Shown: positions 6,677 to 7,458 of the stretch, one piece after another
Numbering within the stretch: the first letter of the stretch is position 1
How the letters are laid out: each line of letters begins with the position of its first letter
Assembly (NCBI GenBank): GCA_964417895.1
Contig: CAYQJS010000102.1
Location: 1 to 7,458, forward strand
Direction of reading: 5' to 3'
DNA: 7,458 nt
Source of the DNA: CAYQJS01 sp964417895
Lineage (GTDB): Bacteria; Chloroflexota; UBA6077; SHYK01
The notes under the pieces: generated by a model
The model's database searches: none
What the model saw: only the letters and a program-made list of their open reading frames with translations
What the model was told of the DNA's origin: nothing
Made by a program: the position numbers and the translations under genes

Positions 6677-6687
6677 GACCAGCGTGA

Positions 6688-6705
6688 GGATCGCATACGC
6701 GATCC
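6688..6705. promoter_or_regulatory. Perfect 7-bp inverted repeat in the rhs leader
   Basis: GGATCGC, a 4-base spacer, then GCGATCC. Its near edge is 21 bases before the rhs start codon. It could be an operator, possibly for the neighbouring helix-turn-helix protein, or a small mRNA hairpin close to the ribosome-binding site. No T-run follows it. Confidence 0.4.
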
Positions 6706-6791
6706 ACGCAGGGGGGAGGTCAGGGAGTGTTTCCACAATTCGAACGTTTTTAGTGGAGGGCGAGCGCAAACACGGCCCGATCTGCATCTCT

Positions 6792-6821
6792 CGCATACAC
6801 TCGATCGGGTGCATCAGTCAA
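6792..6821 (-). promoter_or_regulatory. Weak promoter-like pair upstream of rhs
   Basis: On the minus strand TTGACT (6821-6816) is followed after 18 bases by TATGCG (6797-6792). The -35 match is good and the -10 match is poor. Transcription would start roughly 120 bases before the rhs ATG. Confidence 0.2.
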
Positions 6822-6903
6822 ACACGATGCGCCGGGATGGCCCCAGCCAGCATTGCAGGATTAGCACTCCAGAGGCGAGGTCTCGACGGCCCCTTGTCAG
6901 GCT

Positions 6904-7329
6904 TTACAGAGACGCCAGGAAGAGTTTGAACCTCTGCAGAACCTCCCACGCGGGTCTTCCACGCTCCCCTTCGCAACGTGCGAGCGTGCCCTCGTCCACG
7001 CCCAGCGCCTTCGCCAGCCGTCGCCGGGACAGCCCCAGCCCCTCCCGGGCTGCCCGGAGTCTCTCGCCGCGACTCCAGGACGGGTCCCAGGGGGCGTACC
7101 CGAGGAACTCGATGATCCGGGGCCTCCAATGCAACGCAGGGTGGGTTGCGTTGCACTCCCAGTTCACGACCGAGGCCTTGTCCGCCCCGAGGCGCTCGGC
7201 CACCTCCCGCTGGAGGAGCCCGAGGTCCAGGCGGCGTTTCCGCAGGCGGTCGCCCAAGGTTCTGAGTTCCCTAGGGTACCGTGGGGACAGGGGTTTCCCC
7301 GCTTTCAGGGTCAGGTGGCAGAATGGCAA
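6904..7329 (-). CDS. Tandem helix-turn-helix (XRE-like) DNA-binding protein
   Basis: This 141-residue protein holds two helix-turn-helix units: about residues 25-60 (LGDRLRKRRLDLGLLQREVAERLG, then SVVNWE) and about 88-125 (GERLRAAREGLGLSRRRLAKALG, then TLARCEGE). Between them, RPRIIEFLGYAPWDP matches a linker I recall from widespread short XRE-like proteins in high-GC bacteria. No catalytic domain or membrane segment is present, so it is likely a cytoplasmic DNA-binding regulator. The start is uncertain: TTG at 7329 gives MPFCHLTLKAGKPL, and the frame remains open upstream without a clear ribosome-binding site. In the first unit the usual NWERG-type turn end is NWECNATHPALH, encoded by a DNA palindrome (7130-7155). 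It lies in line with rhs but 236 bases away, so common control is possible, not shown. Confidence 0.8.
   Translation of the reverse strand: MPFCHLTLKAGKPLSPRYPRELRTLGDRLRKRRLDLGLLQREVAERLGADKASVVNWECNATHPALHWRPRIIEFLGYAPWDPSWSRGERLRAAREGLGLSRRRLAKALGVDEGTLARCEGERGRPAWEVLQRFKLFLASL
7130..7155. repeat. Perfect 9-bp inverted repeat inside the helix-turn-helix gene
   Basis: TGCAACGCA, 8 bases, then TGCGTTGCA. The left arm plus following GG (GCAACGCAGGG, 7131-7141) is repeated exactly at 7326-7336 over the putative TTG start. It could be a binding site or coincidence of codon choice. Confidence 0.6.
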
Positions 7330-7330
7330 C

Positions 7331-7386
7331 GCAGGGGTGTCCCTGCGGATATCTGGGAGACGTCCGCAGGTCCTGCTCCTGCGGAG
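7331..7386. promoter_or_regulatory. Cluster of CCTGCGGA inverted repeats upstream of the helix-turn-helix gene
   Basis: The octamer CCTGCGGA occurs at 7342-7349 and 7378-7385 and its exact complement TCCGCAGG at 7363-7370. A further palindrome GCAGGG-GTGT-CCCTGC occupies 7331-7346 and CTCC-TGC-GGAG occupies 7376-7386. The cluster sits immediately upstream of the putative start, where an autoregulatory operator is expected. The rest of 7387-7458 holds nothing I can identify. Confidence 0.5.
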
Positions 7387-7458
7387 CGGAGGAGATACGG
7401 CGTTATCGCGCTCGTATCTCAGGACCGTTACTTGATCGCATTGACTTACACGTGGAAG

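Larger units (their letters stand above)
6668..6903 (-). other. Intergenic region upstream of rhs
   Basis: This 236-base gap lies between the end of the helix-turn-helix gene and the chosen rhs start. An ATG at 6814 extends the rhs frame by 49 residues, but that extension has no export signal and precedes a complete signal peptide, so it is treated as leader. The gap contains a perfect inverted repeat (6688-6705) and one weak promoter-like pair. No terminator is obvious after the upstream gene. Confidence 0.6.

Noticed and set aside
6668..6814. N-terminal extension of the Rhs protein from the ATG at 6814
   Set aside because: It adds 49 residues with no export signal in front of a complete Sec signal peptide that starts at 6667 with a nearby AGGTG.
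6548..7435. 295-codon plus-strand frame across the helix-turn-helix gene
   Set aside because: It runs antisense through a gene with two clear helix-turn-helix domains and is rich in Arg and Ser, as expected for a shadow frame.

Overview
The window looks like a GC-rich Gram-negative bacterium. The lineage is inferred only loosely as Myxococcota, another former deltaproteobacterium, or a related uncultured lineage. The reasons are high GC, a MopE-type CDG-DND metal-binding motif, thrombospondin type-3-like aspartate repeats and an IPTL-CTERM-like hydrophobic segment in one secreted protein. No RNA gene, CRISPR array, transposase or integrase is visible.

Everything credible is on the minus strand, so the reading order runs from high to low coordinates. 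First is a small protein with two helix-turn-helix domains (7329 to 6904), preceded by a cluster of octamer inverted repeats. After a 236-base gap comes one very large gene (6667 to 1127) for a Sec-exported Rhs/YD-repeat polymorphic toxin of 1846 residues. Its order is: signal peptide, MopE-like motif, about 1100 residues of YD repeats, an aspartate-rich TSP3-like block, an IPTL-like membrane segment with a basic loop and a second hydrophobic stretch, the Rhs core ending in the DPxG...DPSGL self-cleavage motif, and a 207-residue toxin tail. The tail ends in a domain resembling an ADP-ribosyltransferase. Its stop codon overlaps the start of a 113-residue acidic helical protein (1130 to 789), the expected immunity gene.

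Downstream of the immunity gene are a GC-rich spacer with a large imperfect hairpin (650-744) and then a 5'-truncated second copy of the Rhs repeats (565 to beyond position 1). The copy aligns without gaps to 2839-3403 of the main gene. By hand count it is about 84% identical overall, but it contains a 95-base tract of perfect identity. This fits the orphan rhs-CT modules known beside Rhs loci, where core homology lets a new toxin/immunity tail be swapped in by recombination. Any second toxin would lie outside the window.

The genes probably form a contact-dependent or secreted interbacterial toxin locus: the shell protein carries the toxin, the coupled small gene protects the producer, and the truncated copy is a possible reservoir for switching. 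The most unusual feature is the membrane-anchor-like block placed inside the Rhs protein, between the repeats and the core, rather than at a C-terminus.
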